Assembly: GCA_013388675.1 (NCBI GenBank)
Contig: JACAEW010000025.1
Location: 1 to 47,828 of the forward strand
Origin: Syntrophaceae bacterium
GTDB taxonomy: Bacteria; Desulfobacterota; SM23-61
DNA length: 47,828 nt
Direction of reading: 5' to 3'
Shown: one piece after another, positions 1 to 7,226 of the stretch
How positions within the stretch are numbered: position 1 is the stretch's first letter
Layout of the letters: every line of letters begins with the position of its first letter
The notes under the pieces: model-generated
What the model was told of the DNA's origin: nothing
The model's database searches: none
The model's input: the letters and a program-made list of their open reading frames with translations, nothing else
Position numbers and translations under genes: made by a program

Positions 1-587
1 GCAATGGCCTTGATCTTGGGAAGAGCTCCGATGACCAATGGATTCCAACCGGGGTTCACTTCCTCGCGAACACAAGTGCCCCTACCGACTCTTTCTCCAG
101 TCTCAGCGGCGCACAGTTCGATCGACTCGTATTCCCAGAAGGCGAACGAATTGGGTTTCAGCACTCCGCACTGCAAAACCAGGTTGATCTGCCCGCTCGG
201 CTTCTTGGGAAGGCGGACATACCACTCGTACCATCCCCAATTCCCCGCGGCGACTTTAGCATTAAAATTCACAAGGGTGGGGGAGGGCCCCCCATCTGTG
301 CTATAGTAGCAGACTTCGGGCGCATTCTGAGCATTCATGGAACGGAACTGCTCGCATCCCGCATCGAATTTTTCTTGTCCGGCTCCGCTGTATGCTGCCG
401 GAAAGCTTCCGTCGCAAACAGGAACACCCCAGGCCGCCTGGTTAAACATGAACTGATCGTACTTCGGGCTGACGTACCATTTCTTGGCCAGATAGTCGTT
501 GCCTACCACCGCAATATAGGGATCCTCGCCCGCAAAGGCCGGGACCGCTATGGAAAGAGCCAACACCAACGAAATCAAAAACTTCAT
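1..587 (-). CDS. Secreted cysteine-containing protein of unknown function (3' end cut by window edge)
   Basis: Reading the minus strand from an ATG at 587 gives an open frame of 195 codons running off the left edge. A GAAAGGAG Shine-Dalgarno lies just upstream. The first 19 residues (MKFLISLVLALSIAVPAFA) form a typical Sec signal peptide, probably cleaved after AFA, so the product should reach the periplasm or cell surface. The visible mature part is rich in Trp and Tyr and has six cysteines (in contexts such as VPVCDG, DAGCEQ, EVCYY, LQCGV, IELCAA, RGTCV), which suggests disulfides. There is no CxxCH haem motif and no domain I can name. The open frame, start signals and signal peptide are seen directly; export is inferred; the function is unknown. 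Confidence 0.75.
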   Translation of the reverse strand, partial: MKFLISLVLALSIAVPAFAGEDPYIAVVGNDYLAKKWYVSPKYDQFMFNQAAWGVPVCDGSFPAAYSGAGQEKFDAGCEQFRSMNAQNAPEVCYYSTDGGPSPTLVNFNAKVAAGNWGWYEWYVRLPKKPSGQINLVLQCGVLKPNSFAFWEYESIELCAAETGERVGRGTCVREEVNPGWNPLVIGALPKIKAI

Positions 588-599
588 AGTTTTTTTTCT

Positions 600-1265
600 C
601 CTTTCGGTTGTGATTCTAACTTTTTCTTAATTTGCCCCAGGAGCCTCCTACCCCGGGAGCCTCCCAGGAACTATAGCCTCCTTAAATTAAACTGCACAAC
701 CACCCCCCTTCTGCTAAAATTGGCAATTAAACCCCGATTTATTTACTTTTGTGAAGCGAACCGCCAACCCTTCCGATAAAATTGACCCGATTTCTATTTT
801 TAATTTTAGCAATCCATGTGCCATCCATTCTCCCCTAAAAAAAGACTATAAATTTGGTTGGATTAATAATTTAAATATTTAAAATAATTATGTATTTATT
901 TTTATTCCAATCAAGTGTATAAATATTTGACAAGCACCATGTTTTGTAAAGAAATAAGACGATTTTGGAAATGATAAAGGCTACTATACGATTTTCGGCA
1001 TAAAAAAATAATGAAAACGAAAATTTATAATCGATAGCCCCGGGGGGGGAAAATAGTAAAATTCACCGACGTTGTAAGGCCCTATTGATACATAATGAGC
1101 GGTTCGGCTTGTTAGGGAGAATTTTTTTGGGTGGTAATTTTTAATCAAATAGAGGAAAAGGCAAATAAGCGGGCGGGATTCTGAAAAAAGGCTATTTCTT
1201 TTCAGGATGTTAATAAGGGGTACTTATGAGTTTTGCTGATCTCCTAAAAAGTCGAAAATAGGCCC
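600..1265. other. AT-rich intergenic region without a recognisable gene
   Basis: About 650 bases that are far more AT-rich than the rest of the window, with long A/T runs around 780-960 and 1000-1030. No convincing ORF is seen. A TTGACA hexamer lies at 927-932 on the plus strand but has no good -10 box and no gene downstream. The stretch probably contains the promoter of the secreted-protein gene to its left and may mark the edge of a genomic segment of different origin. Confidence 0.5.
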
Positions 1266-1552
1266 TCCCCCTTCATGGGGGAAGCTGCGAAAAAAATGCT
1301 TTTTGGGCGTCACCCCGGTGTAAACCGGGGTTCAGGAATTTCTTAAGGGGTTGAAAAGATTGGATTCCGACTTCTGCCGGAATGACCGCAATAGGACGCA
1401 AACCAATTTTTTCACACCTTCGGGAAGGGTCAGGGTGGGGGTGGCAGTGGGGGTTTTCACAGCCCCCCTGGGCAAAGGGGGTTAAGGGAGATTTAATGCC
1501 CTTCTGCCTCCCGGCTGAGCCGGGGCTACTCTTTCCGCACATCACCGGGGAA
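1234..1552. repeat. Cluster of dispersed intergenic palindromic repeats
   Basis: Several short repeat types stand side by side. GATCTCCTAAAAAGTCGAAA at 1238-1257 resembles the segment at 4239-4258. CACCCCGGTGTAAACCGGGG near 1312-1331 is a palindrome. ATTCCGACTTCTGCCGGAAT around 1364-1383 is like the widespread 'ATTCCGGC...GCCGGAAT' intergenic element. The G-rich tract GGGTCAGGGTGGGGGTGG follows near 1427-1444, then CCCCCTGGGCAAAGGGGG near 1464-1481. Short overlapping ORFs here are translations of the repeats and are not called. Confidence 0.6.
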
Positions 1553-1557
1553 GTTTT

Positions 1558-2016
1558 TCACAGGCCTGAATCCACTTTGTCGGGATGTTCTTTCATCCAG
1601 CGCCGATAAGCATCCTGGATGATCTCCAGGTCGGCCAGTTGATTCGTGCATATTTCAAAAAGTTCTTCTGTCGAAACCTCGTGGTAAAAATGGGCCAGAC
1701 GGTTGCGATAGCCGGCCAGAGCCGTCAGGAGCTTGGCTTCGGTCTCCTTCAGAACCCCCTTTTCCTGCAGCCGAAGGGCGATTTCTTTGTATTCGCTTAC
1801 CCCCGAGCCGTATCCCCTGGCAAGAATATGCCGACCCACATCGAACAAGGCTTCCAGGCTCCGGCGCAAGCAGGATTCCGCCGACCAAACATTTCTTCGA
1901 TCGGCAAAAAATGAAGTCCGGTTTCCCAATGGCAGAGATCGGATCTCCCGCAGATAAGAATCGATCAGGTCCAGGCGATCCGCCACCACCCGTTTGGAGA
2001 CCGCTGAAGGAGTCAT
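1558..2016 (-). CDS. hepT: HepT-like toxin (DUF86 family)
   Basis: A 152-residue, mostly helical protein carrying RNRLAHFY near residue 108, which fits the RX4HXY signature of HepT/DUF86 (HEPN) RNase toxins. In characterised pairs this tyrosine is AMPylated by the partner nucleotidyltransferase, neutralising the toxin. Its ATG overlaps the stop of the upstream nucleotidyltransferase gene as ATGA (2013-2016), the usual antitoxin-toxin coupling. Length is normal for the family (130-150). The motif and coupling are seen; toxin activity is inferred from family knowledge. Confidence 0.85.
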   Translation of the reverse strand: MTPSAVSKRVVADRLDLIDSYLREIRSLPLGNRTSFFADRRNVWSAESCLRRSLEALFDVGRHILARGYGSGVSEYKEIALRLQEKGVLKETEAKLLTALAGYRNRLAHFYHEVSTEELFEICTNQLADLEIIQDAYRRWMKEHPDKVDSGL

Positions 2017-2438
2017 GCCGATTCTCCCAGCACCAGAGCCATTCGTTCCCTTTCCAGCGGGGCCAGGTCTCCCGCCCGGCGAAGGACAAAAAGCTCGTAT
2101 TCATCCGCCTCGCGGGCATCGCTGGCAAAAAGCCTTTCCCCCCGGATGATCTCTGCGGCCACGAACGGATCGGCCTCGCTCAGGCAAACCAGGTCCACCC
2201 GCGAAATTCCCAAAAGCTCTTCCAGAGCGCCGGCCAATTCAACCTTCTCCCTGACGGACCATTTTTTGCCGGGAAGGGCCTTCACCCCGATGTCGGCATC
2301 CGAAGGCCCCCCCGGAAGACGGTCCAGTCGCCCCTCGACCCAGCCGCACACCTCCGCAGCCCGGCTCCCAAAACTGTAAACAAGCCCGGCCTCAAACTTC
2401 CGGCAAAGCGGGGCGAGGGCTTCTTGTCTCTTATTCAT
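2013..2438 (-). CDS. mntA: MntA-like minimal nucleotidyltransferase antitoxin
   Basis: A 141-residue protein beginning MNKRQEALAPL. It has the nucleotidyltransferase glycine-serine motif (FGSRAAE, near residue 27) and the metal-binding acidic pair SDADIGV about 25 residues later, followed by SRVDLVCLSEADP, which contributes the third Asp. This is the MntA/DUF4111-type minimal NTase fold that pairs with HepT. A longer frame begins at 2510, but that ATG lies beside the tRNA-Lys terminator and adds a repeat-like leader, so the inner ATG at 2438 is chosen. It is the first gene of the two-gene toxin-antitoxin operon. Confidence 0.82.
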   Translation of the reverse strand: MNKRQEALAPLCRKFEAGLVYSFGSRAAEVCGWVEGRLDRLPGGPSDADIGVKALPGKKWSVREKVELAGALEELLGISRVDLVCLSEADPFVAAEIIRGERLFASDAREADEYELFVLRRAGDLAPLERERMALVLGESA

Positions 2439-2470
2439 GTTGCCGCGATATTCCCCGGGATTGGATAAAA

Positions 2471-2503
2471 AGAGATAAAAAAGGCCTCCTGGTAAGAGGC
2501 CTG
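2471..2503 (-). terminator. Rho-independent terminator of tRNA-Lys
   Basis: On the minus strand, AGGCCTC (2502-2496) and GAGGCCT (2488-2482) form a 7-bp stem with a 7-nt loop, followed by a run of T (TTTTTTATCTC). It lies 13 nt past the tRNA 3' end, and before the mntA-hepT operon. Confidence 0.8.
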
Positions 2504-2515
2504 ATTTCAACTTTC

Positions 2516-2591
2516 TGGTGGGCCATGGAGGGATCGAACCTCCGACCTACTGATTAAGAGTCAGTTGCTCTACCAGTTGAGCTAATGGCCC
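2516..2591 (-). tRNA. tRNA-Lys (anticodon CUU)
   Basis: On the minus strand a complete cloverleaf can be drawn. The acceptor stem is GGGCCAT/ATGGCCC with discriminator A and an encoded CCA (2516-2518). The D arm is AGCTCAACTGGTAGAGCA, the anticodon arm ACTGA-CTCTTAA-TCAGT with anticodon CTT, and the T arm is CGGAGGTTCGATCCTCC-like. The length is 76 nt including CCA. It reads AAG codons, which are common in the neighbouring genes. A promoter upstream and a terminator downstream indicate a monocistronic tRNA unit. Confidence 0.97.
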
Positions 2592-2606
2592 ACCGGGTTG
2601 AACATT

Positions 2607-2635
2607 TGATTACCACCATCTCCGGCCATTGTCAA
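2607..2635 (-). promoter_or_regulatory. Probable sigma-70 promoter of tRNA-Lys
   Basis: Minus strand: a perfect TTGACA at 2635-2630, a 17-nt spacer, then TAATCA at 2612-2607 preceded by TGG (extended -10). The predicted start is about 10 nt before the tRNA 5' end at 2591. The -35 and spacing are good; the -10 is weak. Confidence 0.5.
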
Positions 2636-2662
2636 GCCGGAAAAAGCCTGGAAAGGAATGGA

Positions 2663-2917
2663 TCATAGGTTCCAATCCAGCTCCGCCCGGAGTTTATCTT
2701 CGAATTCTCCCAGGCAATCGTTGCAAAAAAGCACAACACCCGGGTTTCCGTAATACTGAATGGCGAGGTCGCCCCCAAAGGGACGGAGTTTCCCGCACTT
2801 GATGCAGTAAAAATCCGATTTGGGAGTGAAGGAAGAGCAGATGATCTGCTGCCGGATGTTTCGGGCATAAACGACCGTGTTGAGTAATTGGCGCTTATCG
2901 GACTTCATACCTTCCAT
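2663..2917 (-). CDS. Small CxxC protein of unknown function
   Basis: An 84-residue protein, starting MEGMKSDKRQ, that I do not recognise. It carries the pairs CIKCGK and FCNDC about 30 residues apart, a spacing that could form a small zinc ribbon. The start is uncertain: ATGs at 2917 and 2908 are both possible and neither has a strong Shine-Dalgarno. It lies 23 nt downstream of the acidic 67-residue gene on the same strand, so the two are probably co-transcribed. Zinc binding is an inference from cysteine spacing only. Confidence 0.6.
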   Translation of the reverse strand: MEGMKSDKRQLLNTVVYARNIRQQIICSSFTPKSDFYCIKCGKLRPFGGDLAIQYYGNPGVVLFCNDCLGEFEDKLRAELDWNL

Positions 2918-2940
2918 CCACGCGTTTGCCGCTTCGGAGT

Positions 2941-3144
2941 TCAGGTTTCCTCCGGCTCTTCCCCTTCCTCTTCCTCCAAAAGGATGTTCCCGATGACTTC
3001 CTGAAACTCCAGCCACTCATCCCGGGTGAAAAGCAGGGTGATTCCCCGGTCCGCCATGCTTAGAGTGATATTATCTTTTTCGGTATCGACCCAGATTTCA
3101 TATTTTTCGTCGCTGTACAAAAGGGAAACGTTGGAAGTTTCCAC
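2941..3144 (-). CDS. Small acidic protein of unknown function
   Basis: A 67-residue protein starting METSNVSLLYSDEKYEIWVD and ending in a strongly acidic tail (LLEEEEGEEPEET). The central part (beta-like repeats followed by TRDEWLEFQEVIGNIL) looks like a compact folded domain. No family is recognised. It has normal codon use for the neighbourhood and is the first gene of a likely two-gene unit with the small CxxC protein downstream. Confidence 0.55.
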   Translation of the reverse strand: METSNVSLLYSDEKYEIWVDTEKDNITLSMADRGITLLFTRDEWLEFQEVIGNILLEEEEGEEPEET

Positions 3145-3254
3145 GCTGGTCAGCCCCCGGAAAATCCAGAAATTCGGTCATCACGAATTATTAGCCTACC
3201 TTTTTCTTTTTTTACCGTCAACAAAAAATCGGTCGGAAAAAATGGAAGGCCGGT

Positions 3255-3773
3255 TCATAGCTTCTTGGCGGAGGTCAAGACCCGCCTCCGCGATTTGGAA
3301 AGTCTCCGGGAAGGGCCTTTCTTCTGGGGTGCTACCGGGCGGTTGGAGGAGGGTTCTTCTTCCCTGCCCCCTTTCAGATCATAGAATCGGGCCATTTCCA
3401 TCTTCTCCGCAAAGTCGGAAACCGATAAAACCCCCGCCCCTTTCTTTTCGACAAAAAAAGCGATGTCGCGGTCAGAAGTGACCACCACCATTCCTTCCTT
3501 TTTCTCCGCGGCGAGGCGCCTGAGGACCTCATCGGCTTTCTCCCCCACCCGGGAAAAAATGACTTCGATGCCGCTGATCCGCTCCCGATGGCCGGCCGCT
3601 TTCCCCCCCTGCCACCCATCGAAGACCACCGCGATGGGGTAGCCCTTGAGCCGTTTGTACTGGGCCAGCCGATCGATCAACCCTTGCCGGGCTTTCTGCA
3701 GCTCGACGGCCTCGAGTTTGCGCAAATCCGGCGACTGTTTAATGAAATTGTAACCGTCCAGGGCGATGAGCAT
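3255..3773 (-). CDS. NYN-domain (YacP/Rae1-like) putative ribonuclease
   Basis: A 172-residue protein. The N-terminal 115 residues show the PIN-like NYN pattern: MLIALDGYNFI with the first acidic residue, AVVFDGWQGG in the middle, and VVVTSDRDIAFFV carrying the later Asp pair. The family includes Bacillus YacP/Rae1, which cleaves mRNA on the ribosome. The C-terminal 55 residues are basic and low in complexity (KKGPSRRLSKSRRR), suggesting nucleic-acid contact. The start at 3773 gives MLIALDGYN, typical of the family. The exact substrate cannot be read from sequence. Confidence 0.82.
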   Translation of the reverse strand: MLIALDGYNFIKQSPDLRKLEAVELQKARQGLIDRLAQYKRLKGYPIAVVFDGWQGGKAAGHRERISGIEVIFSRVGEKADEVLRRLAAEKKEGMVVVTSDRDIAFFVEKKGAGVLSVSDFAEKMEMARFYDLKGGREEEPSSNRPVAPQKKGPSRRLSKSRRRVLTSAKKL

Positions 3774-3784
3774 AAATCAGCCGT

Positions 3785-3965
3785 CTGCAGGGGCGACCCT
3801 CCGGGTCGGCCCTAGACCGGGTAGGATGATGTCTGATAAAAAGGTCAGAAAAAAATTCTCCGCCATCAAAATGCAAGAACCTAAGCTTTTTCCGCGGCGG
3901 TGCGCGTAAAAAGAGGCTTCGCCGCAAAAAACCGCAGGGGCGGGTTCGCGAACCGCCCCTACGGC
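3785..3965. repeat. Composite dispersed palindromic element
   Basis: Contains GGGGCGACCCTCCGGGTCGG near 3790, then GCTTTTTCCGCGGCGGTGCGCG with AAAAAG (about 3886-3912), then GGGGCGGGTTCGCGAACCGC and CCCTACG (3937-3963). The 3871-3963 part is closely similar to the reverse complement of 21766-21860, inside the 3' end of aroK, so this is a mobile or amplified intergenic element. The rest of 3966-4160 holds no gene I can support. Confidence 0.7.
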
Positions 3966-4162
3966 CGCCTGGCAGAGTGGATATCGATTTCTTGCCAACA
4001 TGTTTGTTTTCGTGAGGAGACAAGCGCCTAAAAGGCATTTTCTTTCGGGGCTGCCTTGGAAACCCAGGATTCCAAATTATCGGAGTAAACAGGGATTGTC
4101 AAGGAATCAAAGAGAAGGCCGCTCTGCAAGGCACTTCGGGACCGAAGGCTCCCTTAAATGCA

Positions 4163-4191
4163 TTGTGGAAGGCGGGGGAATTTGGTATACT
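4163..4191 (+). promoter_or_regulatory. Probable promoter for the UPF0182 gene
   Basis: TTGTGG at 4163-4168, a 17-nt spacer, then TATACT at 4186-4191 with an extended -10 TGG just before it. It lies about 240 nt upstream of the UPF0182 start; the intervening leader holds G-rich repeats. The -10 is good; the -35 matches only at TTG. Confidence 0.45.
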
Positions 4192-4233
4192 ACCTTTTCA
4201 ATTCCTGGCTGGCAATAAGAAGAAAACAGAAAC

Positions 4234-4375
4234 CTGATGATCTCGTAAAGAGTCAAAAAAGCCTCTCTCCCTCGACGGGAGAGGGTTGGGGTGAGGGTGA
4301 GGAGTTGAAGGGTTTTGAAGGGCTTCTTTCCCCCTCCCCTTCATCCCCTTCCGCCAGGGGAGGGGAAAATTTATT
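4234..4375. repeat. Dispersed G-rich/palindromic intergenic repeats
   Basis: GATCTCGTAAAGAGTCAAAA (4239-4258) resembles the copy at 1238-1257. It is followed by CGGGAGAGGGTTGGGGTGAG near 4275 and, in the opposite sense, CCCCTCCCCTTCATCCCCTT near 4332. The two arms could fold back on each other in the UPF0182 leader. A related AGGGAGAGGGTTGGGGTGGG element sits upstream of trpD (about 26361-26385). Confidence 0.65.
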
Positions 4376-4425
4376 TTTTATAAGATCAAAACCCAGCCCG
4401 AAAAAAACTGAGGAATACCGAAAAT

Positions 4426-7179
4426 ATGAGTGCCCAGAGAAACCCGGGGAAACCCCCTTCACCCGCCCGTGGAGCCATGGGTGGGATCCTCTTTATAGGC
4501 GTAATCCTCGCGCTCATGCTCTTCTGGCGGGGAGTCGAGCTCGTTGTCGATTGGTTCTGGTTCCAGGAAGTCGGAAGGGAAGTAGTTTTCTCCGTAACCC
4601 TCCTGAGCCAGATGAAAATCGCCGCCCTTTTCGGGGGGGCCTTTTTCTTGATCTTTTACCTGAATCTGTTACTCGCCTCCCGCCTCTCCTCCCGCGGCTA
4701 TTGGGTGGACCGGGACAATCTCATTCAAATTCCCCCCTGGGAAGCGGGACTTCAACCCTTCGGCGCTCTGATCCTTCTGGGCTCTGTCGTCTTCGCTCTT
4801 TTTGCCGCCTTGCGCGGGTCCGCCCAGTGGGAGACCTTTCTCCGGTATCTGAATTCCACTCCTTTCGGCATCCAGGACCCGCTTTTCAACCGGGATATCG
4901 GTTTTTACGTCTTCCAGCTTCCTTTCTTGAAATACCTTTACTCCTGGTTCATGACGGTTCTGGTCCTGACGACCCTGGCCACGGGCCTTGTTTATTTCAT
5001 GCGCCGGGCCTTTCAGTTTATTCCCCCCCAAACTCTCCGGGTGTCCCCTCCCGCCCGGAAACACCTGACCATCCTGGTCGCCTTCCTCTTCTTCCTGGGA
5101 ACTCTGGGAGCATGGATTGCCCTGATCGAAGTCCTTTACTCGAAACGGGGGGTCGTCTTCGGGCCCGGGTACACGGACGTCACCACCCAGGTCGGAATGC
5201 TCAAGCTCCTGATGGGAGCCACGGTTTTTTGCGGGATCACCATCCTGGCCTATGCCTTCCGGCGCGACTGGAGAATCCCGTCCGCGGGTCTGGCGGTTTT
5301 CTTCGGCGTTCTGGTTGTGGGGACCGGGGTCTACCCCTCGCTGGTGCAAAAACTCAAAGTGGTGCCCAACGAGATCGCCCTGGAGAAGCCCTACCTGGAA
5401 AAGAACATCCAGTATACCAACCTGGCCTTCGGACTGGACCGGATCCAATACCAGGAGTTTCCCGCCGAAGAAAGGCTGACGCGCGAGGATTTGAAGCGCA
5501 ACGAGCTGACCATCAAGAATATCCGCCTCTGGGATCACGCCCCCCTTCTTTCCACGTACAGCCAGCTCCAGGAAATCAGGACCTATTACAAGTTCATCGA
5601 TGTGGATAACGACCGTTACACCGTCAACGGGGAATACCGCCAGGTGATGCTTTCCCCCCGGGAGCTTTCCTACCGGTCCCTGCCCTCCCGCACCTGGATC
5701 AACGAGCACATCATCTACACTCACGGGTACGGCGTCGTTCTGGGCCCGGTGAACCGGATCTCCCCCGAGGGGCTTCCGGAGTTTTTCATCAAAGACATTC
5801 CTCCCGTATCTTCCGCCGACATCAAGATCACCCGCCCGGAGATTTATTACGGGGAAACTTCCAACGAATACGTCTTCGTCCGGACGAAGCGGGAAGAGTT
5901 TGATTACCCGGTAGGAGAAAGAAACGTTTACACCCAGTATCGGGGAAAAGGTGGAGTTCCCCTGTCTTTCTGGAGGAAGGTCATCTTCGCCATCCGCTTC
6001 GGGTCGATCGACATCCTTCTCTCCAACGACGTGACCGCCGAAAGCCGGATCATGTACTACCGGAAAATCCACGACCGGGTCTCCCGGGTCGTCCCTTTTG
6101 TCCGCCTGGACCCCGATCCGTACCTGGTGATTTCCAAGGAAGGCCGTCTGCTCTGGTTCCTGGACGGGTACACAACCACCGATCGTTTCCCCTACTCCGA
6201 GCCGGTCCCCGGCCTGGGGAATTACATCCGCAATTCGGTCAAGGCGGTGGTCGATGCCTTCGATGGAACGATCAACCTCTACATAGGCGACCCGAAAGAC
6301 CCCATCATCCAGACCTACGCCAAAATATTCCCCGGTGTTTTTCAGCCGCTGGAGCGGATGCCCGAAGACCTGCGCAGCCACATCCGTTACCCGCAGGCGA
6401 TGCTCTCCATCCAGGCCCGCATGTATGCGACCTATCACATGCTGGACCCTCAAGTTTTTTACAACAAGGAAGACCTCTGGACCATTCCCCGGAAAGCAGG
6501 GGGAAGCCAGGGACCGGAAAAGGAGTACCAGCCTTATTACACGATTATGAAACTGCCCGAGGGGAAAAAAGAAGAGTTCGTCGTCCTCCTCCCCTTCTCC
6601 CCCAGCAAAAAGGACAACATGTCGGCCTGGATGGCCGGCCGCTGCGACGCCCCCCATTATGGCGAGGTGGTCGTTTACGTCTTCCCCAAGCAAAAGCTGG
6701 TTTACGGGCCCCGGCAGATCGATGCCCGGATCGATCAGGAAGCGGAAATCTCCAAGCAGCTCTCCCTCTGGGGGCAGCGCGGGTCCACGGTCATTCGGGG
6801 AGACCTCCTGGCCATTCCCATTGAAAAATCGATCCTCTACGTGCAACCCCTTTACCTGGCCGCTGAAAAGAGCCAGCTTCCGGAGTTGAAGCGGGTCATC
6901 GTGGCCTTTGGCAATTCCCTGGCCATGGAAGAGAACCTCGAACTTACCCTGCAGCGAGTCTTCGGCGGAGAAGTGATGCGGGACAAACCGGCGCCCGCAG
7001 GAACCCTCGCAGCCACCGCCCCTCCCGCAAGGACCCGGACCGCTCCGCAGATCGCCGCCGAGGCGCTGGCCCATTATCGCAAGGCCCAGGAATTCCTGCG
7101 CCAGGGCAACTGGGCCGGGTACGGGGAAGAGCTGAAGAAGATGGAGGAAGGCCTGAAGGAGCTGGAAGGGAAAAAATAA
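4426..7179 (+). CDS. UPF0182 family large membrane protein
   Basis: A 917-residue protein of the UPF0182 (DUF/COG1615) family, whose function is not established. The first roughly 310 residues hold about seven hydrophobic helices (e.g. GILFIGVILALMLFWRGVEL, ATVFCGITILAYAF, LAVFFGVLVVGTGVYPSLVQ). The remaining 600 form a large soluble domain with the conserved stretch VVPNEIALEKPYLEKNIQYT after the last helix and many aromatic residues. The C-terminus has a proline/alanine linker and a charged helix (residues about 875-917). The start at 4426 has GAGGAAT upstream. It appears to be transcribed alone, ending in a palindrome before selB. Confidence 0.9.
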   Translation: MSAQRNPGKPPSPARGAMGGILFIGVILALMLFWRGVELVVDWFWFQEVGREVVFSVTLLSQMKIAALFGGAFFLIFYLNLLLASRLSSRGYWVDRDNLIQIPPWEAGLQPFGALILLGSVVFALFAALRGSAQWETFLRYLNSTPFGIQDPLFNRDIGFYVFQLPFLKYLYSWFMTVLVLTTLATGLVYFMRRAFQFIPPQTLRVSPPARKHLTILVAFLFFLGTLGAWIALIEVLYSKRGVVFGPGYTDVTTQVGMLKLLMGATVFCGITILAYAFRRDWRIPSAGLAVFFGVLVVGTGVYPSLVQKLKVVPNEIALEKPYLEKNIQYTNLAFGLDRIQYQEFPAEERLTREDLKRNELTIKNIRLWDHAPLLSTYSQLQEIRTYYKFIDVDNDRYTVNGEYRQVMLSPRELSYRSLPSRTWINEHIIYTHGYGVVLGPVNRISPEGLPEFFIKDIPPVSSADIKITRPEIYYGETSNEYVFVRTKREEFDYPVGERNVYTQYRGKGGVPLSFWRKVIFAIRFGSIDILLSNDVTAESRIMYYRKIHDRVSRVVPFVRLDPDPYLVISKEGRLLWFLDGYTTTDRFPYSEPVPGLGNYIRNSVKAVVDAFDGTINLYIGDPKDPIIQTYAKIFPGVFQPLERMPEDLRSHIRYPQAMLSIQARMYATYHMLDPQVFYNKEDLWTIPRKAGGSQGPEKEYQPYYTIMKLPEGKKEEFVVLLPFSPSKKDNMSAWMAGRCDAPHYGEVVVYVFPKQKLVYGPRQIDARIDQEAEISKQLSLWGQRGSTVIRGDLLAIPIEKSILYVQPLYLAAEKSQLPELKRVIVAFGNSLAMEENLELTLQRVFGGEVMRDKPAPAGTLAATAPPARTRTAPQIAAEALAHYRKAQEFLRQGNWAGYGEELKKMEEGLKELEGKK

Positions 7180-7183
7180 AACC

Positions 7184-7204
7184 GGGCGGGTTTTAAACCC
7201 GCCC
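7184..7204 (+). terminator. Palindrome GGGCGGG-tttTaaa-CCCGCCC, possible terminator
   Basis: A perfect inverted repeat immediately after the UPF0182 stop, followed by CTTCTGTTTTC. It could act as a weak intrinsic terminator, but it also belongs to the dispersed GGGCGGGTTT/AAACCCGCCC repeat family seen near 3940, 26300 and 36530. Confidence 0.5.
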
Positions 7205-7226
7205 CTTCTGTTTTCAGGGATCGTCC

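Noticed and set aside
1273-1609. 75- and 90-codon ORFs in the repeat cluster
   Set aside because: They are translations of dispersed palindromes and G-rich repeats, with no start signals.
4669-7074. 801-codon minus-strand ORF opposite UPF0182
   Set aside because: It is the antisense shadow of a strongly conserved gene in GC-rich DNA; the product has no domain logic and no ribosome site.
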